Assembly: GCA_004154925.1 (NCBI GenBank)
Contig: QJNS01000007.1
Coordinates: forward strand, 496,001-560,000
Source of the DNA: Monosporascus cannonballus
Lineage: Eukaryota; Ascomycota; Sordariomycetes; Xylariales
Reading direction: 5' to 3'
DNA: 64,000 nucleotides
The notes beneath the pieces are model-generated. The model saw only the letters and a program-made list of their open reading frames with translations, searched no databases and was not told the DNA's origin. Position numbers and translations under genes: made by a program. Below are positions 1 through 10,352 of the stretch, one piece after another. How positions within the stretch are numbered: position 1 is the stretch's first letter; each line of letters opens with the position of its first letter.

Positions 1-1149
1 GAAGGTTATACGGCAATACGATATTTGTGTTAAAGTAAAGGCTCGACGACATAAGCCATACGGAAAATTATAGCTATTATTAATCGCAAAATAACTATAA
101 TATTTAATTATATTCGATTTTATTATTAAACATCGTATATTAAAAAATCCAGTTATCGGAATACATTATAACAGTATTTTCGTAATCGTCGATCGATTAA
201 CGAAATCTTCGTATTTTTTTTACCATATTACGAAGATATAAACGCTAATTAAATAATATATATTTTCTTTAAATATATTTTCAGCATATCGGGATTATTA
301 ATAAAAATTATATCTAATAAAGGATTAATATTTGCATATAAGTTTTAATAAGGCCTTATAACATAAATTAACTTAAATCATAAATTATTTAGCGTATTTA
401 AACCTTAAACAGATAAATTAATAAAACGAATAAACTAAACATTAAAAACCTATTTACGATATTATATTAATTACGAATAAAATAATTAGGTTAAGAAATT
501 ATTAATTGCTTAATTAATTTATAATATTAATTATTACGAAAGTATTAAAATAAAACCTGCAAACGTAAATTTTGATTTTAGTCCAAAGGTTTATCAGAAA
601 ATGCGCGACGAGGGTCCAATTAATATTAAAGTAATCCTTACGTTAAAGTAATTATAATAACTGTATTAAGAAATAAAGATAAAACTGGAATTCGTACGAA
701 ATCAAATAAATAAATCCTATAATTAGAAAAAATTAAAAAGATTAATTTTCGAAAAAAGGGAAATAGTTTTTTTTATTATGAAAAATATTTAAATAAAAAA
801 ACCTAATAAAAAACTCAATTTCAAATATATCGATCTATATAAAATCGCCAAGAAAATCTTAGAAAATAATTATTAATTGGAATTTTTCTTAAAAATCAAA
901 TTTTATCAAATTTTTTATGTTTTCTTATTCGAATTAATAATAAATATAATTAAAATACGAACCATATAAAACGAAATGAAAGTAAAAGACGAAATTATAT
1001 ATAAAGTGAAGAAAATCCTCGATATGTAAAAACAAAACGGATTTACCCAGTATTTAATTAAATAATAAAAGCACCCAAATTTCAAAAATACCTGGGAACC
1101 CGCCAAAAAGCTTATTAGCGCCTAACGCCTGTTAAAGAACTTTTATTAA
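1..1149 (+). pseudogene. Z pol remnant: integrase and chromodomain
   Basis: The first codons encode the end of the integrase zinc finger: Tyr (from Cys), two residues, then an intact Cys, followed by the basic tail seen in the other copies. The integrase core follows to about 900; its second catalytic Asp reads Asn near 310. A C-terminal chromodomain occupies about 1003-1107, with recognisable Y-L-I-K and N-T-W-E-P-A-K segments. Stops occur throughout, mostly TAA/TAG where Gln or Trp is expected. The frame ends at TAA 1147-1149, overlapping the antisense ORF tail to tail by 35 bp. Chromodomains of such elements bind modified histones and steer integration; this copy cannot make protein. Confidence 0.88.
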
Positions 1150-1707
1150 TAACGCCGAAATCGGCAAGGTCAAAAATTCCCTAATTAATAAACGACCAGT
1201 TTATGGATTTTAGGTTAAATTAGTCGAGAGGAAAAATAGCCTCCGCCGTTATAGCTTTAGCGGCTTTCAGCTTAACCTGTTTTTTTAACGTTCCAACTTT
1301 TTTAGTTCCTCCAAGTTGTTAATACTACGGGATATAGCTTTTATTATTTTTTCATACCATATTCTTTTCTGTTTCCAAACGTAACGAATATAAGCCTTGG
1401 CGAATTTTTCAACCTTTATGGCGGCTTTTAACTTTTTTTTAAATTTGCGATATCAAGTGGTAATTTTCTGTAATTGTTCCGGGTTGAGGCCACGAACGTT
1501 ATAATTGGCTTATTGGTAACGGACATACGAGGAATAACGAGAAAAGTTTTTTTCGGACAGTTTGTATTTAAGTTTCCGCCGTTCGCAATAAGAACAAAGT
1601 GCTATTTGACGAGGATTAGCGGATAAGACGGCAATTAATAATAAATTGCGCTGCGTAATTTTTACCTTGGAAGAAGGTTTAGCATATTTTCTGATACGAA
1701 AAGATAT
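1115..1707 (-). pseudogene. Antisense Zn2Cys6-like ORF, subtype III (Z copy)
   Basis: Reading frame opposite to pol between the chromodomain and the 3' LTR. The start is taken at 1707, where the expected ATG reads ATA, by alignment with the K copy. Cys1 (TGT, 1594-1596) and Cys2 (TGC, 1585-1587) survive, then six residues including R-R-K to a Tyr at the Cys3 position, nine residues to Tyr (Cys4), two to Tyr (Cys5) and seven to Tyr (Cys6, 1501-1503). This is the spacing of the fungal Zn(II)2Cys6 DNA-binding cluster. A Lys/Glu/Leu-rich, probably coiled-coil segment follows. The frame ends with two TAA codons at 1117-1112. Function is inferred from spacing only; the copy is dead. Confidence 0.75.
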
Positions 1708-1767
1708 TTTGGAATAAGTATTTATAAGTTAATCTTTAGGATAAAAATCTTGGGAAAGAAAATATCG

Positions 1768-2157
1768 TGTTATAGCCTAATTATTTGGCATAACCAGAAA
1801 CGGTTAAAAGGAATGGAAACGCCCCAGATTACGTGATTGCGATGATCGCTGGCGAGTCCAGCGAGTTCTGGATCGCGAGGATCGCTGGCGAGTCCAGCAA
1901 GTTTTAGATCGTAAGGATCGCTGGCGAATCCAGCGAGTTTTGGGTTATGAAAAGCCAGGATAAAGATATAAGATAATCGTTATTTCCATGGTTTAGATAA
2001 TATTAGTTTGCAATATAATATCGTTATTTAAGGTATTTTTGGTATTACGAGACGTAATACGTTACTATATCCATTGCTTAGATTCCCACGATATTTCTGT
2101 TAACATAAACCCGTCGACTTAAGGTTTAATAGTTGGTTAAACCGTTTAGCCGTTATA
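1768..2157 (+). repeat. 3' LTR of element Z (390 bp)
   Basis: It begins TGTTATAGCC after a purine-rich stretch and ends GCCGTTATA (ACA with RIP). U3 carries 2.8 copies of a 36 bp tandem repeat at 1844-1943. The distal palindrome GGTTTAA-loop-TTAAACC lies near the end. Confidence 0.9.
1844..1943. repeat. 36 bp tandem repeat in Z LTR
   Basis: Three units start at 1844, 1880 and 1916, each opening GATCGCTGGCGA; the third is cut short at about 28 bp. The array is much richer in GC than its surroundings and has few RIP changes. Related LTRs have a different repeat in the same place. Confidence 0.9.
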
Positions 2158-2220
2158 CCTTTTTACAAATTTTGCCCTTAAGATTTTTTTCTTCTAATAA
2201 ATTCGGTACTTTCGTTTAAT

Positions 2221-2792
2221 ATATTTTTTAGTATATTTAAGCGTCGCTTTAGCAAATGCGAATAACGATTTATATTAATTAATTTAAATAAACTTACAAC
2301 TTTTAAGATAATATTTTATTTTTTTTATTCGGCCCGGAAACTTAATTACCAAAAAATAAACGGGGTTTTTAGTTATAAGGAATATGTTCGCCGAGGTCGT
2401 TCGTGCGATAAAATAAAAATATCTGTTTTTATAATTAATCGTTAAATTAAAAAATCGAAAAGATTAAAAGAAAAAAAACTCGAAGTCGAAAAATCCGTAT
2501 CCGAAACTTTTGCGCGTTTTTTTCCTATACGTCGTTAACGTTAATATTACTAGTCCTAGGGTGCAAAATTTATTAATCGTACTTTTTAATCTTTAAATGA
2601 TTTTAATAACCTTGCCTATTTGGAGTCAAAGTTTATGGTCGAGGTATAGGCTCTGGATAAAATGGATGTTATTAATTAGAATGCGGTGGACCAAGAGTTT
2701 CCTTCCTTAGATCATATAAATTAAAATACCATTATTTCGGGTGGTTCCGTTATTGCTGGTAAATATTTTTAATAGGCGCTGGGCGCCCATAA
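2221..2792 (+). pseudogene. Antisense Zn2Cys6-like ORF, subtype II (C copy)
   Basis: The frame runs opposite to C's own pol, hence on the plus strand. The expected ATG is ATA at 2221-2223. The cluster spans 2317-2406: TAT, two codons, TAT, six, TAC, eight, TAT, two, TAT, six, then an intact Cys codon TGC at 2404-2406. The segment between columns 5 and 6 is V-R-R-G-R-S, typical of Zn2Cys6 proteins. A Lys/Glu-rich stretch follows to about 2510. The terminal stop TAA is at 2790-2792. Length is not a multiple of three, so at least one indel is present. It resembles the G copy most closely. Confidence 0.72.
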
Positions 2793-3469
2793 GAAATTGA
2801 GCGGATTCCTAGGTATTTTTGAAATCTGGGTACTTTTTTTACTTAATTAAATACTAAGTAAATCCATTTTGTTTCCGTATGTCGAAAACTTTTTCCACCT
2901 TATATATCTATTCGTTTTCCACTTTTATATCGTTTTGTGCAGTATGTACTTTAATTTTATTTGCTGTTAATTCGAATAAGAAAACGTAAAAAATTGGATA
3001 GAATTTAACTTTTGGTAAGAATTCTAATTAATAATTATTTTCTGAGATTTTTTTGGCGATTTTATATGGACCGATATATTTGAAATCGAGTTTTTTTCTA
3101 GGTCGTTTTATCTAGATGTTTTTGGTAGCTAAAAAAAACCATTTCCTCTTTTTCGACGGTTGGTCCCTTTAATCCTTTTTTGTTATAATATTTGGTTAGT
3201 TAATTCCGGACAAATTCTAATTTTGTTTTTATCTCTTGATGCAATTATGGTAATTATTTCCTCGTAAAGATTATTTTGATATTAGTTAAACCGTCGTTAC
3301 GTACTTTCTTATAAACTTCTAAAATACAACCCAAATTTACGTTCGAAGGTATTATCTTGATATTTTCGTAATATCTAATATGATAAATTAGCTAGATAAC
3401 AGGGAACCTTTTAACGCAATTATTTTGTTCGTAATTAATGTAATATCATAAGTAAGTTTCCAAAATTTG
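2755..3469 (-). pseudogene. C pol remnant, 3' part (integrase C-terminus, chromodomain)
   Basis: On the minus strand the chromodomain occupies about 2795-2935 and is preceded by the linker and C-terminal integrase up to 3469, where element A interrupts the gene. Many in-frame stops are present. It continues at 10353. Confidence 0.85.
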
Positions 3470-3474
3470 GTTCG
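3470..3474 (+). repeat. Target site duplication GTTCG, left (element A)
   Basis: The identical five bases follow the 3' LTR of A at 10348-10352. Confidence 0.93.
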
Positions 3475-3864
3475 TAATACGACCCAACAAATTTCGGCCT
3501 GAAGAAACGGTCAGACAAAAATCACACGGGCCATCCAACGGGTTACGTAACGGTAATCACTGCCAAGCCTGTAATTATCAGGAATTAAAGGTGTTTCCAA
3601 ATAATTATGATTACTACCGGCTGCATATTTATAAAAAATTAAGCCAAAAAGAAAAAGGATATATACGTTCGTTCCTTTTCATAGTTTAAATAATACCAGC
3701 TTATAATACTTATCAATACTAATCGTTTGCAATACGATTTTTATACCCTTAATATTAAGAAACATAACTAAGTTATTTTATTATTACAAAATTCTACGAT
3801 ATTTCTGCTAACATAAACCCGTACAACTAAGGTTTAATAATTAGTTAAACCTTTAGCCGTTATA
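3475..3864 (+). repeat. 5' LTR of element A
   Basis: It starts TAATACGACC (from TGTTACGACC) and ends GCCGTTATA. A TATATA box lies at 3660-3665 and the presumed transcript start AGCTTATAAT at 3698-3707, matching the 3' LTR layout. Confidence 0.92.
3660..3707 (+). promoter_or_regulatory. LTR TATA box and presumed transcript start of A
   Basis: TATATA at 3660-3665 is followed 33 bp later by AGCTTATAAT, the segment partly complementary to the sequence just after the LTR (3865-3878). The same spacing occurs in the 3' LTR (TATATA 10143-10148, AATTTGCAAC 10181-10190). The start site is inferred, not shown. Confidence 0.5.
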
Positions 3865-3878
3865 CGTTACAAGTTTTT
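3865..3878 (+). promoter_or_regulatory. Candidate self-primer binding site of A
   Basis: The first bases after the 5' LTR read CGTTACAAGTTTTT. Allowing for RIP, their reverse complement matches the AGCTTGCAAC segment near the presumed start of the LTR transcript. There is no TGG as expected for tRNA priming. Confidence 0.45.
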
Positions 3879-3959
3879 GTTCAGTAATACCGTTAAATTC
3901 TGAGCAATATCGCCGACATTATATTTATTAATAAATAACCCGAATAACTTACGTATGAG

Positions 3960-5366
3960 GTCTCTGATAACCCGGATACTGGAATTAAATCTAAGAAGGA
4001 CGAAAAACGGCCTCGCCTTTTTGGCAAAGAAACTTTTCGACGTCTGGACGTTATAAACAAACGTATCGTTCAGCTTAAAAAATGAAGAAAAAAGGAAACG
4101 CCCTTAAAATTAAAAAGCATTTTAAAATAAGCTAATTTATTTTGTTAAATTTTACCAACAAACCTAAAAAAAGGTTTTTAAGCTTTTTAAACCAGAATCT
4201 TTTAATAGAACTTCGACCAAATTATAATTACTTTTAACTTAATACCGAAAATATGTCGGGTATTTTACTATTAGATTAATTCCGTTTATTGTATAAATCG
4301 AATTCATAAACTGATAATTTATCGGAAATACAATAACTTAATTTTAGTCTACTATAAAAAAATACGTTACCTTATTAATCGAAAAATGAAACCCGCAGGT
4401 AATACAAATACCTAATGATTATAAAAAATTTAAATAAATATTAACGAAAACTTTCGAAATAATAAACAAAAAAATAAAAGGCAAAATATAATTCTAATAA
4501 TTACGACAAAAAGGATTAATATTTAACAACGGTAATACGTGAATTCAATTAGCCTTTAAGCCAAATTAAGAATAAAAAATATTAATGGTTATGTTTTTCA
4601 ACGGCTTAAAAAATGTAAAAGAAATTTTTTAAACTTAATCGGCCTAATTATTTATCGGATTATTTCGCGATAATAGGTAAGATCGACGATCGACAATACG
4701 CTTAATATATTAAAGGCACCAGAAAAAAAATAATAACAAACCCAGATATACAGCTAATACCAGCGCTTTTTAACGTAATAACACTTTTTGCCGCATAAAA
4801 CTGGAACCTATAAAATTAGGAGTTACTTATAAAAAAAGCTGGAACCAGATTAAATACTTTAATTATAATAAAATAAGGCACAAACTAACGTAATATAAGG
4901 CACTTAAAAAACCCTGTCAGAATAACTAGAAACTAATACCCGAAACATAACCCAGAAAAAAATCAAAAAAACGGAGGCGAACTTATTAATATAATTCGGC
5001 TTAAGTACGTACCAGGATTTCCATAGCGAAAAATCCAATAAGAGCTATTACGATAAGAAATTCGACGAAAAATACGAAAAACCAGAAAACTAACTTACCA
5101 AATATCACGAACATGATAAGAAATATTTTAAAGATAATTACGCGAACACTGAGGTTAAACAAAAAAAGTCTATCCCGGAACCCTTAATCGGCACGGCAAA
5201 ACACATACCATATATTGTCGACAACGAGAATATTCCGATTACGAAAAATAGAAACAATATATTTACGGATGAATTACTCGTATATACTATGAAAAATTCG
5301 ATTTTCCAAACAGAAACGGAAATAACAAAAACGATAAATAATAATATTATGATTTTCAATCTATAA
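3960..5366 (+). pseudogene. A gag remnant
   Basis: This encoded the structural Gag polyprotein that packages element RNA. A capsid-like segment lies around 4190-4700. A CCHC zinc knuckle follows at 4855-4896, where Cys1, Cys2 and Cys4 are all Tyr codons and only the His (CAC, 4879-4881) remains. The frame ends F-N-L-stop at 5364-5366, the position where other copies read F-D-L-stop. Stops and frame shifts run through the whole gene. The start is approximate because no ATG can be defended. Confidence 0.82.
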
Positions 5367-8300
5367 ACGAAGAAAATATGTAACAATTGGCAGAAATAAA
5401 AGGAATAGCCTAAAGGAAAATAATGCCCATAAAAGAATTTTTTTTTTATTATAAATAATATAATAAACAAACGGAAAAGGAGTTAATCCAATATATAATA
5501 GAAGAATACTAGGAAAAGGTTATTACGGACTTCCATTTTTAATTAATATTTATGATAAACTCTTACAAAATAAAGTCATTAAAAATACGTTAATTTATGC
5601 GCAAGTTTTAAAACGACAATTAATACGACGTAAAATAAGATATAATCGAAACCGTAAGAAGATAATTTACTTAATAAAATGACAAAATAATAAAACCAAA
5701 AATAATTATTATAATTCGAAGGAATAATAGGCCGGCAATAACGATAAATATAATAATTTAACGCGCTAAATATAAAAATATAAATAAAGTTCGGTAAATT
5801 CGAAAACGAATTAAAAAAAGGTTATCTGTAAAAAAGCCGCAGAATAACAAAACCTAGAAGAATTAGGAAAAATTCTTAAAAAAGGCTTTAAACGAGACGA
5901 TAAAAGCCGTTAATAACATTATTACTTTGGATATACGAATTAAAACGTATTAATATAGCGTAATAATGGATTGCGGAGCTTTAGACGGAAATTATATTAT
6001 ACCATATATAGTTAACAAACTTAAATTCCTATAAAATATAAGTTAAAACCTTGTATAGCGACGAATGCTGAAAATCAGGAATTTGCTTACGATAACGGGA
6101 AAATTATATGCGAAATTAATTATTTTAAGATTTTTATCTAAGGACCCTATCAAATACTTAATTTCAATATCGTTTTATTTAGGAATTACGATATAATTTT
6201 ATGATTACTATAGATACGTTAATAAAGAATTTTCATTAATAAACGAATTAGCTAAACAAGGTTTACCTTATAGCTTATTAACGGATAAAAAAAAGAATTA
6301 AAATCTTAATATTCGATTAAGGATGGCGACGAATGCAGATATAAGGATACCACGAATATTTTACTACTTAAAGGGACAAAACATAGGAAAAAAATGATTA
6401 GTAAATAAAAATACGACGTATTATTAGTATTATCGAAGCGAAATTAAGGCAATTAAAAAACGATTTAAAATAAGAGCTCTAAAGATCAAAACATTTAATT
6501 AATATAATATTATAATACCATAGATACAAACAGCTTTTCAAAAAGGAGCTTGATACGAAATTATTAAAATATAGCAAAAAAAATTATAATATAATCCTTA
6601 AGGAAAGATTTTGGACGAAATTTTATCTTATTTATAACTTTAACGGAAACGAATTACGCGCTTTTAAAAAATATCTAGAAAATCGGTTACAAAAGAGATA
6701 GATTTAACTTTCGAAAATATTAGTAAGTTACTTAACATTTTTCGTACTAAAAAAATAAACAATTATAACTTATAGTCGATTATCTATAACTAAATAACGT
6801 TATCATTTCAAATCGAATACGATTACCCTTAATTATAAAAATAAAAAACCGATTTTACAGAGCCTAATAATTTATAATATTTAATCTTAAAGATGGATAT
6901 GATTTTATTATGATTAAAAAAGGATACGAATAAAAAATAAATTTTAAGACGAAATACATATTTTTTAAGTACTTAATTATATTAATAAAATTCATAAACG
7001 TACTAATAATCTTTTAACGGATAATTAATTATATGTTAAGAAAATGTCTCGATATTTTCGTTATATGTTACCTCGATAACATTCGTATTTTTTCCTAAAC
7101 GGAAAAAATATATAAAGAATATATTTATAATGTTTTCAAAGCTTTACAAACTGTAAAGTTATTTGTTAATATAAAAAAAATCAGTTTTACGTATAAAAAG
7201 TGGAATATTTAAAATATATTATTATTGTATGATAAATTAAAATAGATCTTAAAAAATCGCTGTAAATATAAAATAGCAGATGTCAATTACGGTTAAAATG
7301 GTATAAACATTTTGTGGATTCGTTAATTAATATAAAAGGTTTATCAGGAAATTTACTAAGATAATGATAATTTTAACAAATTTTACGAAGAAAAAAACGT
7401 TTATATAAATGTCTAAAATAAAAAAAGCATTTTATGATACTAGAAATGCGATTATTAACTAGCTAATATTAATTCTATACGATTTAAATCGTCTCGTTAA
7501 AATAAAAAACGATATGTCTGATTACGTATTAAATATAATAATCAGAAAACCAAATAATTAAACGTAATTATACCTTATTATATTTTTGTATAAGAATTGA
7601 AAAAAGCCGAAATTAATTACGGCTTTTTAAATAAAAAGTTTATGGCCATTATTACGGTATTCCGAGATTTTAAATATTTCTTACCGAGAAATTTGCACCA
7701 GATTAAAGTTTATACGGATTATTAAAATCTTGCCCGATTTATTACGATTAAGAAATTTATAAGACGATAATTTCGTTACGCGAAAGAATTGGCGAATTTC
7801 GATTTCTTTACTATTTATAAGAAAAGCTTAAAAAATAATAAAGTAAACGCTTTAAGTAAATAGTGAAATTTCGAAAAGAAATTAGTTAAAATTAGATATA
7901 TAATTTTTGATATTATTATTAAAACATATTTACGTTTGCGACAAATTATAGCAATTCGGGTAGTACCTTTTGATATGTATTAGAAAATCCAGTCATATAA
8001 CGATAATCTCTGAAAAGATCAGAAAACGAATAAAATATAAGTTCCAGATAAATACCGAAAGGATTTCGTACGAAATATATATGAATAGTAATTATACGGA
8101 TAGTTAGAGATTTATAAAACCTTAAAATAGCTTTAACGTATATATTTATTTCCGAAAATAGTAATAACCGTATAAAATACTATGTAATAATATAATATAT
8201 ACGTTAAAATAAAGGCTTCACGATATAAGCCTTTCGGAGAATTATAGTTATTATTAATCGCAAAATAATTATCGGGTTTAATTATATTCGATTTTAATAA

Positions 8301-9285
8301 TAAACTTTTTATATTAAAATATTTAATTATAAAAGTACATTATAATAATACTTTCGTAATTATCAAACAATATATGAAATATTATTATTTTGTAATATAA
8401 TAAGAGGATATAAAGGCCTAATAAATAATAAATATTTTTTAAAAATATTTCCAACAGAAAATTGATATTTATATTTAGGTTTTAATAAAGCCTCACAATA
8501 TTAATCGGCTTAAATTATACATTATTTAACGTTTTTCAATTTAAATAAATAAATAAATAGAAAGGATAAATTAAACTTAGACAATTTACATACGATATTA
8601 TATTAATTACGAATAAAGTAACTGGGTTAAAAATTACTTATTATATAACTAACCTATAATACCTATTAATACAAAAATATTAAGATAATATCTACAACCG
8701 CGAATTATGGTTTTATTCCAAATATTTACAAAAAGAAGACGTAACGACGGTTTAATTAATATTACAGTAATCCTTACGTTAAAATATTTACGATAATTAT
8801 ATTAAAAAATAAAACTAGAACTGAAATTTGTACGAAATTAAATAAGTAAGTATTATCATTAAAAAAACTTAAAAGGATTAATTTTTGAAAAGGGGAAAAT
8901 GGTTTTTTTTCGTTATTAAAAATATCTAAACAAAACCACCTAGTAAAAAATTCGATTTTAAGTATATTGGTGCATATAAAATCGTCAAGAAAATTTCAAA
9001 CATAATTATCAATTAGAATTTTCGCTAAAAGTTAAATTTTATCCAATTTTATATATTCTTTTATTCGAAGTAACAATAAATATTATAACAGTACATATAG
9101 CATAAAATGACGTAAAAATAACAGATAAATAGGGATATAAGGTGGAAAGAATCTTCGACATATCAAAATAAAACAGATTTACCTAATATCTAATTAAATA
9201 AAAAAAGCACCCGAACTTCCAAAATACCTGGGAACCCGCCAAAAATCTTATTAGCACCTAGCGTTTGTTAAAAAACTTTTATTAA
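5367..9285 (+). pseudogene. A pol remnant: protease, RT, RNase H, integrase, chromodomain
   Basis: Domains in order. Aspartic protease: active-site D-C-G-A intact at 5969-5980. Reverse transcriptase: active site Y-L-D-N at 7069-7080, the second Asp changed to Asn by G-to-A. RNase H: Asp at 7511 and D-Y at 7520. Integrase: about 8080-9060, zinc-finger His residues lost. Chromodomain: 9142-9240, ending W-E-P-A. The final stop TAA is at 9283-9285 and overlaps the antisense ORF by 35 bp. Internal stops are almost all TAA/TAG at Gln or Trp positions. Confidence 0.9.
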
Positions 9286-9864
9286 TACCAATAAACGCGT
9301 CTTAATTAATAATCGACCAATTAATAACCGGGATATCGGGCCGGTTGTCCGCGGCCTGCTTTAGTGTAACAGCCATAACGGCAGCCTCTAGTTATTTTTG
9401 TTCCCAACGCTTTTATTTTTCCAACTCGTCCAATAACTAAAGCTCACATTATACCATATCAACACCCTTCGAACGAACTAACGCCTTTTGCTTACGCAAA
9501 CGGAAAAAATAGGAAAAAACTTTATTCATTTTTGAAAACGACGTTAAACATTAAAATAAAGCCGTTAAAGATTTAGTAATCACTTTTTGGCGAACGCATT
9601 TTTACGCTTTAAGCGCTAATGCTTTTAACGAATATTTTCCAAAGAAAAAAGAGGTATACCGGTACCATTGCAGAACAGATCTCGATTAACATAATTTTTA
9701 CACCTTAAAACGTTTTCTATTATTTTATAACTTAGATATTTCGAAAAACGATAAAAATAAAATATAATTTCTTACCCGAATTCATTAAAGGCTTTTACGA
9801 GGTCAACACGACAAACGGTAAAGGAACGAAAAATACAACGAATCTTGGAAATACGAAACGACAT
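9251..9864 (-). pseudogene. Antisense Zn2Cys6-like ORF, subtype I (A copy)
   Basis: The ATG at 9864-9862 is intact and begins M-S-F-R-I-S-K, matching the F copy. The cluster is at the same residue numbers as in F (columns at 36, 39, 46, 55, 58, 65). Cys4 (TGT, 9702-9700) and Cys6 (TGC, 9672-9670) survive; columns 1, 3 and 5 are Tyr and column 2 is Arg. A basic helical region follows. The stop TAA at 9253-9251 lies inside the last codons of pol. About 205 codons with in-frame stops and an indel. Confidence 0.78.
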
Positions 9865-9957
9865 AATTAAGAACACAAAAGAAAAAAAGTACTTGGCAAA
9901 CGGAGAAAAAAGGAAAAAGAAATCTTAAGGACAAGATTTTTGGGAAAAGGGAGATCG

Positions 9958-10347
9958 TATTACGACCTAACAAGTTTTGGCCTTAAAAAACGGTCAAACA
10001 AGGATCATACCGGCTATCCACCGGGTTACGCAACGGTAATCACTGCCAAGCTAATAATTATTAATAATTAAAAGTAATCCCAAATAATTATAATTATTAC
10101 GGGTTAAGTAATTATAAGTAATTAAGCCAAAAAGGAGAAAGATATATACGCTCGTTATTTTCCATAACCTAGATATTACCAATTTGCAACATTTATCAAT
10201 ACCAATCGCTTGTAATACGATTTCTGCACCCTTAGTATTAAGAGACGTAATTAAGTTACCTTATTGTTATAAAGTCCCACGATACTCCTGCTAACATAAA
10301 CCCGTACGACCAAGATATAATAGTTGGTTAAACCCCTATCCGTCACA
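9958..10347 (+). repeat. 3' LTR of element A
   Basis: It follows the purine tract GGGAAAAGGGAGATCG and is 390 bp, the same as the 5' LTR. It ends CCGTCACA and is followed by GTTCG at 10348-10352, the right target duplication. Confidence 0.95.
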
Positions 10348-10352
10348 GTTCG

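Larger units (their letters stand above)
1..2157 (+). mobile_element. Element Z: 3' part of a Ty3/gypsy chromovirus
   Basis: The window opens inside the integrase and runs through chromodomain, antisense ORF region, polypurine tract and 3' LTR (1768-2157). The 5' part lies outside the window. The right edge abuts the interior of reverse element C directly, without C's own LTR, which is unusual. Confidence 0.9.
2158..3469 (-). mobile_element. Element C, first segment (reverse chromovirus 3' end)
   Basis: Reverse-orientation interior from just inside the missing 3' LTR through the antisense ORF region, chromodomain and C-terminal integrase. It is interrupted by element A with duplication GTTCG and resumes at 10353. 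Confidence 0.88.
3475..10347 (+). mobile_element. Element A: complete Ty3/gypsy chromovirus, RIP-degraded
   Basis: A full-length insertion of 6873 bp with two 390 bp LTRs and a perfect 5 bp target duplication, inserted in the integrase region of element C. The order is LTR, gag, protease, RT, RNase H, integrase, chromodomain, antisense ORF, LTR. All reading frames are closed by RIP-type stops. Confidence 0.95.

Noticed and set aside
915..1106. 63-codon minus-strand frame over the chromodomain of Z
   Set aside because: It is opposite a clear chromodomain coding stretch and has no homologue in other copies.
1844..1943. Possible CRISPR-like array
   Set aside because: The repeats are directly abutting 36 bp units without spacers, inside an LTR.
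5138..5470. 110-codon minus-strand frame resembling the plus-strand frame at 49335-49628
   Set aside because: Both are antisense shadows of the same gag C-terminal region in A and I; the similarity follows from the homology of gag.
9251..9864. Envelope gene, since it lies after pol
   Set aside because: The frame is on the strand opposite gag-pol and shows no signal peptide or transmembrane segment; the cysteine pattern fits a zinc cluster.
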